From GCA-2688265 sp964527395 (GTDB lineage Archaea; Nanobdellota; Nanobdellia; Woesearchaeales; GW2011-AR9): 26,693 nucleotides of DNA. A model generated the notes under the pieces. The model saw only the letters and a list, made by a program, of their open reading frames with translations, ran no database searches and was not told the DNA's origin. Both the position numbers and the translations under genes were made by a program. Each line of letters starts with the position of its first letter. The stretch's first letter is position 1. Positions 7,076 to 13,696 of this stretch are shown one piece after another. The stretch lies in assembly GCA_964527395.1 (NCBI GenBank), contig CAZGQD010000021.1, positions 1 through 26,693 on the forward strand, given 5' to 3'.

Positions 7076-7675
7076 ATGAAACTTTTGGTATTTTCTGATA
7101 TGCATAGTGATCTTGAGCAAACTAAGAAATTGCTGGCAAGAGCTGTGGAGAAGGACGTTGATCTAGTAATAGTTCCAGGAGATCTGACTGAATTTAGAAA
7201 AAACCTTAGAACAATTATTGAATTATTAAATAGCTGTCCAAAACCTGTTTATGTTCTGCCAGGTAACCATGAAATTGGAGAAAAGTATGACAAAATTGTA
7301 GCTATGTACCCAAACGTAACTGATTTTCATCGAGGTTATTTTGAGTTTAAAGATTACGTATTTCTAGGTTATGGAGGAGATGGGTTTTCTCGTCAAGATG
7401 AAGAATTCCGTAAAATCTCTCGTAAATGGTATGGGAAGTTTAAAGGCCGTAAAATCGTATTAGTTACACATGGACCTCCGTATTTGACAAAATTGGATAA
7501 ATTGACTGAAAAAAGGCATGTTGGGAATGTAGATTATCGCAGATTCATTGAGAGGATTAAACCAAAGTTGTTTATTTGTGGACATTTGCATGAAACAATG
7601 GGTCAGCAAGATACCCTTGGTGAAACGATTCTAATTAACCCGTGCTGGGAAGGAGCAATTGTAGAGTTAGAGTGA
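7076..7675 (+). CDS. Calcineurin-like metallophosphoesterase
   Basis: This protein of 199 residues is a two-metal phosphohydrolase. All family motifs are present: SDMH (D-x-H), VPGDL, PGNHE, VTHGPP and CGHLHE, which supply the Asp, Asn and His ligands. It is a compact single domain with no signal peptide, so it acts in the cytoplasm. The substrate (phosphomonoester, diester or nucleotide) cannot be read from sequence. I place the start at the second of two nearby ATGs, which directly precedes the first beta strand (MKLLVFSD) and has AGGT 7 bases upstream. The first ATG, at 7070, would add two residues. Confidence 0.85.
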   Translation: MKLLVFSDMHSDLEQTKKLLARAVEKDVDLVIVPGDLTEFRKNLRTIIELLNSCPKPVYVLPGNHEIGEKYDKIVAMYPNVTDFHRGYFEFKDYVFLGYGGDGFSRQDEEFRKISRKWYGKFKGRKIVLVTHGPPYLTKLDKLTEKRHVGNVDYRRFIERIKPKLFICGHLHETMGQQDTLGETILINPCWEGAIVELE

Positions 7676-7707
7676 TTAGTTAGTTATTCTCCTGTCTTTG
7701 TTTCAGA

Positions 7708-8511
7708 TTATTCTTTTGGCCAAGTTGGGTAAGCGTCCATTAATTTTTTTACTAAATCTTCTGTTCCAGGATCTTTAATTACTCCTAGATCCCCTTCATA
7801 TAGGGTTCCAATTGCGAAATCTGCAACTACTTCATAATCATGATCATACATAGTGATATCAGAACCTTTGATCAACCCATTATCTCCATTCAATTTATGC
7901 ACAGTAGCTTCTAAACAATACACTTCAACATTACCACCCCTATTTATATTTAAATCAAATCCAATCGTTTTGTATTCTGTCTCATTACAAGCATCTGAAG
8001 TATTTTCCTCAACAGCAATCTTTTCTGCTCCATCTAAAAAAGATTTTAATTCAGAGAGAGTTGAAAACCGATATTGTTGTTTAGCTTGTTGTCTAGCTCT
8101 TGAAAAGTTGTAAGATTCAAATACACCAGTTACAAAAGAATCTATTCCTGGGTCCTCTGTTGCATTTGAGTTATCAGATCCATATAATGATCCGCTTTTA
8201 AGGTTAGCAAAGATTGTTGCACTTTCTGATGGATCATCTGCAGTCCTCCTTCTCTTAATTAATAATGAATAACCAATATGATTTTCTGGAACAGAAGGAT
8301 CTTCAGGTATTTCAGTTTGTCTTCCTACCTTTAAAGAGTAAGCTGTTTCTCCTGGTTTTATTATTATTCCATCTATTGAATTAACACAAATATCTATTCC
8401 AGGAGCTGAATTTGGTTCATTTGAACCAGAAAGACCTAAATCTGTCATTTCTGTATCATATAAAAAACCAATCACTTGATCTATGTTTGCTAAAGGATAT
8501 TGTTGTGTCAT
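7708..8511 (-). CDS. Two-domain member of a tandem orphan family
   Basis: This 267-residue protein contains two copies of the same unrecognised domain. Copy one starts MTQQYPLANIDQVIGFL and runs to about residue 145. Copy two starts at QQYRFSTLSELKSFL and ends AYPTWPKE. The junction shows a fusion: GCT AAA CAA CAA TAT stands where a separate gene would have ATG ACA CAA CAA TAT. The stop TAA also occupies a position that is Leu (TTA) in the neighbouring 131-residue gene, and the lost tail (TKTGE then stop) can still be read in frame just downstream. It is the last gene of the operon, with AGGAG before its start. It has no signal peptide or membrane segment, and its function is unknown. Confidence 0.75.
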   Translation of the reverse strand: MTQQYPLANIDQVIGFLYDTEMTDLGLSGSNEPNSAPGIDICVNSIDGIIIKPGETAYSLKVGRQTEIPEDPSVPENHIGYSLLIKRRRTADDPSESATIFANLKSGSLYGSDNSNATEDPGIDSFVTGVFESYNFSRARQQAKQQYRFSTLSELKSFLDGAEKIAVEENTSDACNETEYKTIGFDLNINRGGNVEVYCLEATVHKLNGDNGLIKGSDITMYDHDYEVVADFAIGTLYEGDLGVIKDPGTEDLVKKLMDAYPTWPKE

Positions 8512-8517
8512 TTTGTT

Positions 8518-8913
8518 TTATTCTCCTGTTTTTGTTAATAATTCTTTTGGCCAAGTGTCATAAGCGTCCATGAGGCTAATCACAAATGAATCTAGAGCTG
8601 GTTCTTGAGTAGCATTAGGATTACTTTCATACAATTTTCCGCTTGCGAACTCAGAATTATGTTCTCCGTCTTGATCTCCAACTATGATCCTAGAACCATG
8701 GACTGTCTCATAGCCATCCCCTACAGTGTGAATAATTGCTTCAAAACCATGGTTGTACCCTGTATCATCAGGAAGTTTTAAAGCAACTTCAATACTTTGG
8801 CGTATTACCTCTTCACCAATATTAGTTCTTCTTCTTTCAATTGCTAATTTATCTGCACCGTCCATGAGAGTTGTTAAATCATTAAAATTTGTTATTTCGT
8901 ATTCTTGTGTCAT
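8518..8913 (-). CDS. Member of a tandem orphan family, 131 residues
   Basis: This single-domain paralog starts with MTQEYEITNFNDLTTLM, contains a glycine turn (GSRIIVGD) before FASGKLYES, and ends DAYDTWPKE plus the tail LLTKTGE. Its last 40 bases are almost identical to those of the two-domain neighbour, which indicates a recent duplication or conversion. Its ATG overlaps the stop of the preceding gene as ATGA, with AGAGG about 8 bases upstream, so translation is probably coupled. No catalytic motif, signal or membrane helix is visible. The function is unknown. Confidence 0.75.
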   Translation of the reverse strand: MTQEYEITNFNDLTTLMDGADKLAIERRRTNIGEEVIRQSIEVALKLPDDTGYNHGFEAIIHTVGDGYETVHGSRIIVGDQDGEHNSEFASGKLYESNPNATQEPALDSFVISLMDAYDTWPKELLTKTGE

Positions 8914-9332
8914 TTTCTATTCCTCTGGCCAAAACTTCTGTAAGCTTCAAATAATTCAGTTACTAAATCTGCCACGTCGGGATCTTCCATTGCTTCTGGG
9001 ATTTTTTGATAGGAAGTTAAAGTTCCAGTTGCTAAAAAGACTATGTTTCTTGCACCCTGAGTTATCATTAATGAACTTCCAGTTACTGTATCAGAGTTAT
9101 CATCCTCATGGGCATATTCTCTTTGAACTCTGGCTCTTAATTTATAGTCTTCTTCATCAGGTTTTTTTACTAAAGTACTTATACTCTCATGCAAAACTCG
9201 ATCTGGAGCATCTAAAGCTGTTACTTCTGGAAAGAATTCATTAGCTCCGATGGCACCATGTCCAAAATATTCTGCTCCTTTTAAGAAAGTTCGTACTTCT
9301 GCCGTGTTGTTTAACTGATATTGTTCTGTCAT
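8910..9332 (-). CDS. Member of a tandem orphan family, 140 residues, altered C-terminus
   Basis: This paralog starts MTEQYQLNNTAEVRTFLKGAE and has the family's GSSLMITQG...FLATGTLTSY block. After AYRSF the family motif WPxE is replaced by GQRNRK. In another frame the same bases read FWPEE then stop, as in the other copies. One T missing from a run of T residues (positions 8931-8934, A on the plus strand) explains this. The shifted frame runs into the start of the next gene, creating the ATGA overlap. An AAGGT ribosome site precedes the ATG. A sequencing error in the homopolymer is possible. The function is unknown. Confidence 0.75.
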   Translation of the reverse strand: MTEQYQLNNTAEVRTFLKGAEYFGHGAIGANEFFPEVTALDAPDRVLHESISTLVKKPDEEDYKLRARVQREYAHEDDNSDTVTGSSLMITQGARNIVFLATGTLTSYQKIPEAMEDPDVADLVTELFEAYRSFGQRNRK

Positions 9333-9344
9333 TTTCTTACCTTT

Positions 9345-9743
9345 TTACTGTCCTGGCCAAGTTTTATAGTCTGCAATTAGCTCATCTACTAAAGGACCGA
9401 TATCTGAATCAAAGATTGCATTTGAATGTTTTTCATAATTTGTTAGTGAACCACTTGCTAAGAAAGTGATTGTATCTCTTCCTTGTGTGACCCTTAATGA
9501 ATAACCCATGGCTCCTTTTGGAGGAGAACCATCTTCTGGTTCCATTGTGTGTCTTTTTGCATCAAATTCATAAGATCCTTGGTCTGTTGTTTCAATTCTG
9601 CCTCTTAATGAGTCTACCCAAGAGTCAACTTCAGGTGTTAAGTGGTGTCTTCTTGAGCCAGAAAAGTCAGGATGAGATAAAACCGCTCCTTCTGATAAGG
9701 CTCTTACTTCTTCTGCTGTTTTTAGTTGATAGTCTGGTGTCAT
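9345..9743 (-). CDS. Member of a tandem orphan family, 132 residues, first gene of operon
   Basis: This first paralog in the operon starts MTPDYQLKTAEEVRALSEGA and ends with GYSLRVTQGRDTITFLASGSLTNY..., ..DSDIGPLVDELIADYKTWPGQ. Shared family features are an N-terminal MTxxYxL followed by a short helix, a variable middle, a GxSLxVTQG-like turn, and a C-terminal helix ending in a D/E-x-x-V-x-x-L-x-x-x-Y-x-TWP motif. A TATA box 30 bases upstream predicts a leaderless start, while the three later genes have ribosome-binding sites. No known domain or secretion signal is visible. Confidence 0.75.
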   Translation of the reverse strand: MTPDYQLKTAEEVRALSEGAVLSHPDFSGSRRHHLTPEVDSWVDSLRGRIETTDQGSYEFDAKRHTMEPEDGSPPKGAMGYSLRVTQGRDTITFLASGSLTNYEKHSNAIFDSDIGPLVDELIADYKTWPGQ

Positions 9744-9767
9744 TTTAAGATTGGTTAAGTGAAATTA

Positions 9768-9777
9768 GTTTATAAGT
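9768..9777 (-). promoter_or_regulatory. TATA box of the tandem orphan operon
   Basis: ACTTATAAAC on the minus strand is about 30 bases before the ATG at 9743, giving a leaderless first gene. Confidence 0.65.
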
Positions 9778-9814
9778 ATTATTGGTTGAAAGAACTATGA
9801 TATCTGTTTTATTT

Positions 9815-9929
9815 AGATCGTCAGACTTAGTGCAGGCGTGACCACTCGCTCTTTATTTTTCCACTTCGTGAAAAAATGCTCGTTAATATGGTCTTGTGTT
9901 GGATGGGATTGCCAGTGAGTGGACGATCT
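9815..9929 (+). ncRNA. Structured element F (family 2), candidate non-coding RNA
   Basis: This element shares with E the blocks CAGACTTA, GACCACTCGCTCTTTATTTTT-like, ATGCTCGTTAATATG and TGCCAGTGAGTGGA. The outer stem is AGATCGT (9815-9821) with ACGATCT (9923-9929), quite different from E but still paired. The CCACTCGCT/AGTGAGTGG stem is identical. The inner hairpin is TTTTTCCAC/GTGAAAAA, replacing TTTTTGTTG/CAACAAAAA in E. It lies between cbf5 and the orphan operon, antisense to both, so it is not a leader of either. Confidence 0.5.
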
Positions 9930-10002
9930 TTGTTGAGGTATTGCGGGAGTTTTTTTAGAAGAAATTGTAGGAACAGTAGGAATTTTAGGAGCTGTAGAAG
10001 GA

Positions 10003-10962
10003 TTAGGATTCTGAAGATGTTTTAGAGCTGGTAATAGTCGTGAAGAAGACTTTGCTGGTTTTTACGGCTAGGCCTTTTCTTTCTTTTTTTATTTCTTTGG
10101 TAGACATTAGGGCTTCACCTACAGCAACTAATTCTCCTTTTAAAGACATAACTGCTACCATGTCACCTTTGCCGAAGTGTTCTAGTTTGGATACGCCAGG
10201 AGCGCCTAAGTCTCGTCCGTGAGAGAGGCTTTCTAAGGCAGAATCGAATACGTAGCATTTCTTGAAGTCTTGGACAGCTTTTTCTATAGGATGAAGGCAA
10301 TATCTGATGAATTTTTCGTTTTTGTCTTTTTTGTAGTAGTGTAAGGCGTCTCTTAAGTCGTCTAGGTTGACTAAATTGTCAGATTCGTTGATAGGGCCAG
10401 CTTGAGTACGTCTGAGTTCTTGCATATGTGCACCAGTTTTAAGGTCAACACCAGCTTGGTGAGCCAATTTTCTGATGTATGTACCTGCTTGACATTTTAC
10501 TCTGAATAGGACGCTAGTTTTGTCCATTTCTATTAATTTGATTTCGTAGATTCTTCTGGTTCTTATTTGTCTTTTTACTGCGCTCTTTACTGGTGGGAGT
10601 TGTTCTATCTTGCCAATGTATGATTTTAGTACTTGTTCTACTTGTTCTTGCGGGACTTCTTTATGTAGTCTCATTAGGCAGATGTATTCTTTTGGTGACT
10701 TTAGAAGGAATTGGACCACTTTTGTGCCTCTACCAATTGCTACAGGTTGGACGCCAGTTACTTGAGGGTCTAAAGTTCCAGAATGGCCTGCTTTTTTGAG
10801 GTTAAGAATCTTTTGAACATGATCAGATACTTGATGAGAAGTTGGACCTTTAAGTTTGTCAATATTTACTATAGCACATTGTAGAAGTTCGTCTGTTGTT
10901 CTTTCTTCTGGAGCTTTGCCTATCTCGCCCACTGCTTCTTCAATTATAACTAAGTCTGACAT
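10003..10962 (-). CDS. cbf5: tRNA/rRNA pseudouridine synthase Cbf5 (TruB family)
   Basis: This 319-residue protein isomerises uridine to pseudouridine. In archaea it does so as the catalytic subunit of H/ACA ribonucleoproteins on rRNA, and it can also act alone on tRNA. The TruB signature KAGHSGTLDPQVTG (58-70) supplies the catalytic Asp65. The blocks CQAGTYIRKLAHQAG and GAHMQELRRTQAGP are typical of archaeal Cbf5. Residues from about 228 to 300 form the PUA RNA-binding domain (GAPGVSKLEHFGKGDMVAVMSLKGELVAVG). The last 15 residues are a short Ser/Thr/Lys tail. A TATA-like site about 27 bases upstream makes the ATG leaderless. Confidence 0.92.
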   Translation of the reverse strand: MSDLVIIEEAVGEIGKAPEERTTDELLQCAIVNIDKLKGPTSHQVSDHVQKILNLKKAGHSGTLDPQVTGVQPVAIGRGTKVVQFLLKSPKEYICLMRLHKEVPQEQVEQVLKSYIGKIEQLPPVKSAVKRQIRTRRIYEIKLIEMDKTSVLFRVKCQAGTYIRKLAHQAGVDLKTGAHMQELRRTQAGPINESDNLVNLDDLRDALHYYKKDKNEKFIRYCLHPIEKAVQDFKKCYVFDSALESLSHGRDLGAPGVSKLEHFGKGDMVAVMSLKGELVAVGEALMSTKEIKKERKGLAVKTSKVFFTTITSSKTSSES

Positions 10963-10982
10963 ACCCAGTTGTTTTTAGGCTT

Positions 10983-10994
10983 AGTTAATAAAAG
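10983..10994 (-). promoter_or_regulatory. TATA box of cbf5
   Basis: CTTTTATTAACT on the minus strand is about 27 bases before the cbf5 ATG, predicting a leaderless mRNA. Confidence 0.55.
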
Positions 10995-11013
10995 TTTAGG
11001 ATAGAAATGATGG

Positions 11014-11352
11014 TTACCCATTTATCTTTAGGTTACTTTCTTTATTATTTGCTGCTTGTCTTTTTAGTTCATCTAAAGTTAAAATATCATTAATTTCTAT
11101 TAATTTCTTGATTTTAGTATTGTTTGTGTTTAATTTGAACAATTTTGCTTTGCCAATGACTCTTGTGTGAATAATTATTTCATTTTTGATCAAACTATCC
11201 CAAATTCTGTACAAAGTTGCTCTGCCTATTTTGGCATTCTGAGCCATATCTGTTATAGAAAAGTCCAATTCTCTTTCTGTGATTAAGTAATCTAGAACTT
11301 TCATCATAGGAGAATCTCCCATGAATTCTGCCATTAGTGTGTCTTTTTTCAT
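11014..11352 (-). CDS. Winged helix-turn-helix transcriptional regulator
   Basis: This small 112-residue DNA-binding protein has a helix-turn-helix at residues 30-58 (DFSITDMAQNAKIGRATLYR followed by IWDSLIKNEII) and a wing (HTRVIGKAKLFKLN) of the ArsR/MarR-like type common in archaea. The C-terminal 35 residues are helical and may dimerise or bind a partner. It has no ligand domain. Its TATA-like site (CTTATAAG, 11388-11395) overlaps the end of the small upstream gene, so it may have its own promoter as well as readthrough from the ribosomal operon. The target is unknown. Another start, at MAEFMGDS, is possible. Confidence 0.75.
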   Translation of the reverse strand: MKKDTLMAEFMGDSPMMKVLDYLITERELDFSITDMAQNAKIGRATLYRIWDSLIKNEIIIHTRVIGKAKLFKLNTNNTKIKKLIEINDILTLDELKRQAANNKESNLKING

Positions 11353-11388
11353 ATGAAAATGTAAGAAATTGATGTATTTAATATTTGC

Positions 11389-11487
11389 TTATAAGATACC
11401 TTTCTCTCTTAGAAAAAGTATGAATAACATTACAATAATTATGAGTAATATCCACCTTGGATCTATTTGCCCTTTTTTGTTTCCCAT
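11389..11487 (-). CDS. 32-residue membrane miniprotein, duplicate of the upstream gene's C-terminus
   Basis: This short frame encodes MGNKKGQIDPRW followed by a single hydrophobic helix and REKGIL. It is nearly the same as the last 32 residues of the 138-residue protein directly upstream (MGNKKGQIDPRW, then a helix and KEKGFI). The DNA over the shared start is also nearly identical, so it arose by partial duplication. The KKGQ motif before a hydrophobic helix resembles archaeal class III (pilin-like) signal sequences. However, the conserved Glu after the cleavage site is absent, and in the longer paralog the motif is internal. No convincing ribosome site is visible. The near-perfect conservation of the frame suggests it is real. 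Confidence 0.6.
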   Translation of the reverse strand: MGNKKGQIDPRWILLIIIVMLFILFLREKGIL

Positions 11488-11508
11488 TTTAAAGTTTTAA
11501 GACTTAGT

Positions 11509-11925
11509 TTAAATAAAACCTTTTTCTTTCATGTACAATATTAAGAGAATTATCATTACTAAAATTAAATACCATCTTGGATCTATTTGCCCTTTTTTGT
11601 TTCCCATTTTGGTTCTTTCCATAAATGAAATTCTTGCAGTTAAATCACTTATTTGTTCTTTTAAATTTAGTCTTTCTTTTAAGCTATTTAAATCTTCTTG
11701 CATTTTACTTAAGTGAGATTTATTAGAATTTATGTCCCTTACTTTTTTCTTAAAATAATCTATAGGCCAAGATGATAGAAAAAAAAGTAGTACTATACCA
11801 ATTAGAGAAAGGAATAGTAAAAAACCAGTTTGAGAATCAGTATATTGTCCATAAAAGGAAATTATTGTTGATAAAAGACCTATGAGAATACCAATAAAAC
11901 CAAGTAATTTTTGCTCACTGATCAT
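11509..11925 (-). CDS. Three-helix membrane protein with coiled coil, 138 residues
   Basis: I do not recognise this protein. Two membrane helices lie at residues 6-27 and 34-55. A charged coiled-coil segment follows (about 60-103, HLSKMQEDLNSLKERLNLKE), then MGNKKGQIDPRW and a third membrane helix ending KEKGFI. The ATG overlaps the stop of eL31 as ATGA, so it is translationally coupled to the ribosomal operon. The third-helix module is duplicated as a separate 32-residue gene downstream. It might be a ribosome-associated membrane anchor, but that is only a guess from gene order. Confidence 0.75.
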   Translation of the reverse strand: MISEQKLLGFIGILIGLLSTIISFYGQYTDSQTGFLLFLSLIGIVLLFFLSSWPIDYFKKKVRDINSNKSHLSKMQEDLNSLKERLNLKEQISDLTARISFMERTKMGNKKGQIDPRWYLILVMIILLILYMKEKGFI

Positions 11926-12407
11926 TGTTTGTCAGTTTTAGAACTTTCTTCGGAAGCTGCTTCTTTTACTTTTTCAGATGATTTTTCTTCTGCCTTAGGA
12001 GCTTCTGCTTCTTTAGCTTCTTCTGTTTTAGCTTCAGGTGCTGCTTTTGTTTTTGCTTCAACTTTAGCTTCTTTTGCTTCTTCAGCCTTTGCTTCAACTT
12101 TAGCTTCTTTTTTAGCTTTTTTGTCTGACTTCTTTTCAGCTTTGATAGGTGTTAGACTTGCTCTTACAATACCTTCTTTATCTTTTACTGCGAAAACTTT
12201 AATGTGATGTGGAGGGTTTTTTCCACCATGTTTCCACATTAATTCATTAACATCCTTACCTAATCTGATGTCTTCTGATTTCATGTGTTTGGAAAGAAAT
12301 TGTTTAGCAGCAATTACAGCTTTAGGAGTCTTTTTCCATCGCGGAACTTTCATAAACTCCTTTCTTAAAGGAATGTTGTATGTTCGGTCTAAGGTTTTTG
12401 CTGCCAT
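11922..12407 (-). CDS. rpl31e: 50S ribosomal protein eL31 with long disordered tail
   Basis: The first 90 residues are the conserved eL31 domain, which lies near the peptide exit tunnel: RTYNIPLRKEFMKVPRWKKT, then KAVIAAKQFLSKHMK, DIRLGKDVNELMW and PPHHIKVFAVKDKEGIVRASL. Archaeal eL31 is normally about 80-100 residues. This one continues for about 70 residues of Ala, Lys, Glu and Val repeats (KVEAKAEEAKEAKVEAK). It is the third gene of the eS19-eL39-eL31 operon, and its stop overlaps the next start. Confidence 0.93.
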   Translation of the reverse strand: MAAKTLDRTYNIPLRKEFMKVPRWKKTPKAVIAAKQFLSKHMKSEDIRLGKDVNELMWKHGGKNPPHHIKVFAVKDKEGIVRASLTPIKAEKKSDKKAKKEAKVEAKAEEAKEAKVEAKTKAAPEAKTEEAKEAEAPKAEEKSSEKVKEAASEESSKTDKQ

Positions 12408-12433
12408 TTTATTTGATTATATATTTAGATTAT

Positions 12434-12607
12434 CTATAACTTGATGTTTGTACGTCTCCAACTTCGCTTAACATGAGTTAAAGTTGAAGGGTGAACTTTT
12501 TTACCTTTACCAAAAGCTTTCAGAACAGTCCAAAATGGAGCCCAGTGTGTTTGAGAACCTCTTTTTAGAAGTCTCTTTTTCATAGATGGGTGTTTGTTTC
12601 GTGCCAT
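12434..12607 (-). CDS. rpl39e: 50S ribosomal protein eL39
   Basis: This 57-residue basic protein starts MARNKHPSMKKRLLKRG, has the aromatic centre HWAPFWTVLKAFG and ends HVKRSWRRTNIKL. The RxWRRTxxKL ending is the hallmark of eL39, which lines the exit tunnel. Its ATG comes two bases after the eS19 stop, so it is coupled to the upstream gene. eL39 directly upstream of eL31 is the standard archaeal order, which supports the call despite the short length. Confidence 0.93.
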   Translation of the reverse strand: MARNKHPSMKKRLLKRGSQTHWAPFWTVLKAFGKGKKVHPSTLTHVKRSWRRTNIKL

Positions 12608-12609
12608 TT

Positions 12610-13260
12610 TTATTGACTTTCCTCTGTTTTTGTTTCAGTTGCTGGTGCTTCTGCTGCTTTAGGAGTTTCAGTTGTTGTTTCTGCTTCAACAGGTGCTGCT
12701 GGTGCCTCTGCTTTAGATTCTTTTGCTTCTTTAGCTTCAGGAGCCTCTGTTTTAGGGGCTTCTTTAGCTACTTCTGCTTGTTTTTCTACTTTAGGAGCTT
12801 CAGTTTTAGCTGCTTTTTTAGGTCTTGAACTTGAGTTTTTGTAGATGTCTACTGCAATTTTGTCTAGGAAACTTGTTCCTTTAGGAGTTAAGATTCTACC
12901 TTTGAAATTACCTTTTTGTTCTTGTTTGATAAGTTCTGAAGTCTCTAATTGTTGTAGAAGCTTTCTGATAATTGAGCCTGATGCTTTGTAAAAGTGATCT
13001 TTTTTGTGACCGTTGTTTTTCTTCCCACCAAATTTGTGTCTTAGCTTTTGGGTTCCTACAGGGCCCATTTTAGCTACAGATCTTAGAATTGCTGCTCCTC
13101 TTTGGAACCACCAATCTTCACTATCGGGCAATCTCTCTTTGTGATGGCCAGTTTTAACGAATTGTGACCAATCTGGCTTTTGTAATAGTTTTTGGCTTTT
13201 CAGCTGATTTGCTGTTTGATTTATTAGCATTCCTGCTTCCACACGCATAATATGAGTCAT
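12610..13260 (-). CDS. rps19e: 30S ribosomal protein eS19 with long disordered tail
   Basis: The eS19 domain covers residues 1-145: ANQLKSQKLLQKPDWSQFVK, GHHKERLPDSEDWWFQRGAAIL, GTQKLRHKFGGKKNNGHKK, and the winged helix SGSIIRKLLQQLETSELIK. It is followed by about 70 residues rich in Ala, Glu, Lys, Pro and Thr, making it longer than usual (about 150). It binds the small-subunit head. A TATA box 27 bases upstream makes it the leaderless first gene of the operon. The first of two close ATGs fits the domain start best. Confidence 0.93.
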   Translation of the reverse strand: MTHIMRVEAGMLINQTANQLKSQKLLQKPDWSQFVKTGHHKERLPDSEDWWFQRGAAILRSVAKMGPVGTQKLRHKFGGKKNNGHKKDHFYKASGSIIRKLLQQLETSELIKQEQKGNFKGRILTPKGTSFLDKIAVDIYKNSSSRPKKAAKTEAPKVEKQAEVAKEAPKTEAPEAKEAKESKAEAPAAPVEAETTTETPKAAEAPATETKTEESQ

Positions 13261-13282
13261 AGTGCCATTTCTGCTGTGTGTT

Positions 13283-13291
13283 GTTTATAAA
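13283..13291 (-). promoter_or_regulatory. TATA box of the eS19-eL39-eL31 operon
   Basis: GTTTATAAA on the plus strand, read TTTATAAAC on the minus strand, is about 27 bases before the eS19 ATG, so the first gene is leaderless. Confidence 0.7.
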
Positions 13292-13352
13292 GCTTTTGGT
13301 GTTTGTGAGGGTGTTTTGGGCTTGATTTACTTCAGATTGTTATTCTGTTCTT

Positions 13353-13514
13353 ATACTGCACTGTAGAAGATCTCGCGCCCGTCGATTGGGGGCGATTAGC
13401 GAATAGGCTCTTCTCCTCGCTCGTTCCCTTTGGTCACTCGGGTCGTTTGGTAAGACTTTAGTGAAAATAGAATACTTTTGCAACTTACGCCCCCATATAT
13501 CTTCTAAAGTGTAT
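13353..13514 (+). repeat. Structured palindromic element B (family 1)
   Basis: The closing stem pairs CACTGTAGAAGAT (13359-13371) with ATCTTCTAAAGTG (13499-13511). An inner GGGGGCG (13388-13394) pairs exactly with CGCCCCC (13488-13494). Core blocks shared with A and D are GGGGCGATTAGCGAA, GGCTCTTCTCC, TCACTCGGGTCGTTTGGT and CTTACGCCCCC. It sits between divergent eS19 and glmM and points toward glmM. From 13515 to 13696 there is only T/G-rich sequence and the glmM promoter. Confidence 0.7.
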
Positions 13515-13661
13515 GTGGTGGTGTTTTTTATGCTTATTTTCGTGTAGGTTCTGATGATTTTGTTGGTGCTGAAGATGCGTGGTTTCTTGTTTCTTTTGTT
13601 GTTGGGGTCTGGTTTGTTGAAGGTTTTGGTGCTTGTGGTTGTTCTGGTGCTATTCCATAAC

Positions 13662-13671
13662 GCTTAAAAGG
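13662..13671 (+). promoter_or_regulatory. Probable TATA-like box of glmM
   Basis: CGCTTAAAAG lies about 30 bases before the ATG at 13697, which fits a leaderless transcript. Confidence 0.45.
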
Positions 13672-13696
13672 AGAATTTGCTGTTTTTTTGTTTAAT

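Noticed and set aside
7853..9748. Several plus-strand frames opposite the tandem orphan operon
   Set aside because: They are shadows of the minus-strand paralogs, which share protein-level similarity and have promoters or ribosome sites.
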